From NCBI RefSeq assembly GCF_900128475.1, contig NZ_LT635836.1:138526-202525 (forward strand): a stretch of 64,000 nt of DNA, given 5' to 3'. The stretch comes from Mediterranea massiliensis. GTDB lineage: Bacteria; Bacteroidota; Bacteroidia; Bacteroidales; Bacteroidaceae. The notes beneath the pieces were generated by a model. It saw only the letters and a program-made list of their open reading frames with translations, was not told the origin of the DNA and ran no database searches. Positions 63,140-64,000 of this stretch are shown here, in pieces; the first letter of the stretch is position 1; the number at the start of each line of letters is the position of its first letter. A program made the position numbers and the translations under genes.

Positions 63140-64000
63140 TTCTGCTGTGACGATTTCAGGAACATTTCGTATCTCAATTCCATTAACTCTTCCATATGCG
63201 TTTTCTCTGGGCAACAATGATTGATACTGATACCTTCATATTTATTGCGCATTCGGGTCAGAGGACAACCACCTCCGCATAGTGTGATAAACTCACAACT
63301 CAAGCATTTAGGATCAAAAGTATAGTCTGCACCAGTCAGATATTTTGAGAATTTAACCATGTCAAATGTTCCGTCATTAACGTTCCCAATGGTCTCTTTT
63401 GCATTCCCAACCATTCGCCAGCATTTGTATATCTCACCTTCTGGTCCAATGACAAAAGCAAAATATTTGCTTGCAACGCAGCTATGTCTTCTGTATTTGG
63501 GCAAGAATGACTTTATTTCTATTCCATATTTGTCAAAAATATCCAGGACAAACTGGGCTTTATAACCGCCCTCACTAATATTATGTTCTGGCGACACACA
63601 CTCTGACGAAAGCAGATCCGAAACAAATCCTGGATACATTGTAACCCTGCTATCGTTTATTTCAGACTTGAAACTACGATAAAAGGTATTATAATCATCT
63701 TTATTTCGTCGATCTATATTTGTCCTAATGTCTACGGTAATCTCCTTGTTTACCTCTAACAGATATTTGAGATTCTCCATAATAGTTCTGTATGTTGCCT
63801 GTCCGCCAAGTAAAGCTCTTCGCTGATTATGTATTTGTTCAGAACCATCAAAAGTAATCTGTATATTCCTTATTGATAGGCCTTTCATCTTCTCAGCCTT
63901 ATCTTTTGTAAGCAGATAGCCATTAGAGACAATTTTTGCAGAATATTCAATACCTAACTGCTGGAACTTTTTTGTAAGTCTTACGATGGAATCAAAATTC
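63136..64000 (-). CDS. Radical SAM/SPASM protein 1, C-terminal 288 residues
   Basis: The frame is open to the window edge, so the start and CX3CX2C motif lie beyond. Visible are the later barrel (QITFDGSEQIHNQRRALLGG, resembling anaerobic sulfatase maturases, then ITVDIRTNIDRRN) and a SPASM domain: HSCVASKYFAFVIGPEGEIYKCW, CLSCEFITLCGGGCPL and NHCC. First in-window gene of the operon; it probably acts on a peptide or protein encoded nearby. Confidence 0.88.
   Translation of the reverse strand, partial: NFDSIVRLTKKFQQLGIEYSAKIVSNGYLLTKDKAEKMKGLSIRNIQITFDGSEQIHNQRRALLGGQATYRTIMENLKYLLEVNKEITVDIRTNIDRRNKDDYNTFYRSFKSEINDSRVTMYPGFVSDLLSSECVSPEHNISEGGYKAQFVLDIFDKYGIEIKSFLPKYRRHSCVASKYFAFVIGPEGEIYKCWRMVGNAKETIGNVNDGTFDMVKFSKYLTGADYTFDPKCLSCEFITLCGGGCPLTRMRNKYEGISINHCCPEKTHMEELMELRYEMFLKSSQQK

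Larger units (their letters stand above)
51526..64000 (-). other. Radical SAM / methylthiotransferase / peptidase operon (split by one IS)
   Basis: Ten same-strand genes with stop-start overlaps of ATGA (63139, 56827), TGATG (61799) or gaps of 2-34 bp. Order of transcription: SPASM-1, MiaB-like, RimO-like, SPASM-2, M18, M42, third methylthiotransferase, S9, LRR, unknown. The IS4-type element at 52872-54195 interrupts between S9 and LRR. The operon starts beyond the right edge. AT-rich relative to the core. Confidence 0.8.

Noticed and set aside
1..64000. tRNA or rRNA genes
   Set aside because: I saw no cloverleaf with CCA-adjacent acceptor stem or rRNA signature on either strand; a covariance scan would be needed to exclude them fully.

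Overview
This is Bacteroidales chromosome, most likely Bacteroidaceae. Promoters follow the Bacteroides pattern (TTTG, then 19-21 bases, then TAnnTTTG), no Shine-Dalgarno sites are evident, and the gene set is typical: an UpxY-type capsule antiterminator beside a tyrosine recombinase, cydAB with a DUF4492 gene, PorT-like barrels, and LytS/LytTR regulators. The left ~37 kb is GC-rich and orderly. The right ~26 kb is visibly AT-richer and full of insertion sequences and broken genes. The species cannot be named from sequence alone.

Layout, 1-37 kb (core): the N-terminal part of a TPR sensor lipoprotein; prs; a 14-repeat MORN protein; an operon of PBP1A, a FolK-KdsB fusion and an M16 pseudo-peptidase; pyrB-pyrI with two small followers; glyA; cytochrome bd oxidase; a TolC-MacA-MacB export operon joined to a LytS/LytTR pair; a candidate small RNA; a vitamin-B12/iron-type ABC transporter with a MATE pump, divergent from a precorrin-2 methyltransferase gene; an antiporter; and lepA.

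34-47 kb (capsule-type locus): a tyrosine recombinase, a 261-bp segment bounded by perfect 23-bp inverted repeats, and upxY. The only promoter I recognise in the segment points away from upxY, so the phase captured here looks OFF. The polysaccharide genes behind it are wrecked: a glycosyltransferase has lost its 5' end at an IS4-type element, an IS66 element (itself frameshifted) sits next to it, a polymerase-like gene carries a nonsense codon, a second IS follows, and a GT32-type gene is reduced to 18 codons where a mobile island begins.

47-64 kb (island): a tyrosine integrase, a YhcG/DUF1016 nuclease with repeated internal palindromes, an IS256-type element, then a long leftward operon entering from beyond the right edge. 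It encodes radical SAM/SPASM protein 1, a MiaB-like and a RimO-like methylthiotransferase, radical SAM/SPASM protein 2, M18 and M42 aminopeptidases, a third methylthiotransferase without a TRAM domain, an S9 peptidase, a leucine-rich-repeat protein and an unknown protein. Overlapping starts and stops couple most of these genes. Five radical SAM enzymes with three cytoplasmic peptidases look like a peptide-modifying (RiPP-like) pathway that I cannot match to a known class. An IS4-type element in the last codons of the S9 gene splits the operon, and the two genes beyond it are frameshifted. The precursor, if there is one, probably lies beyond position 64000.
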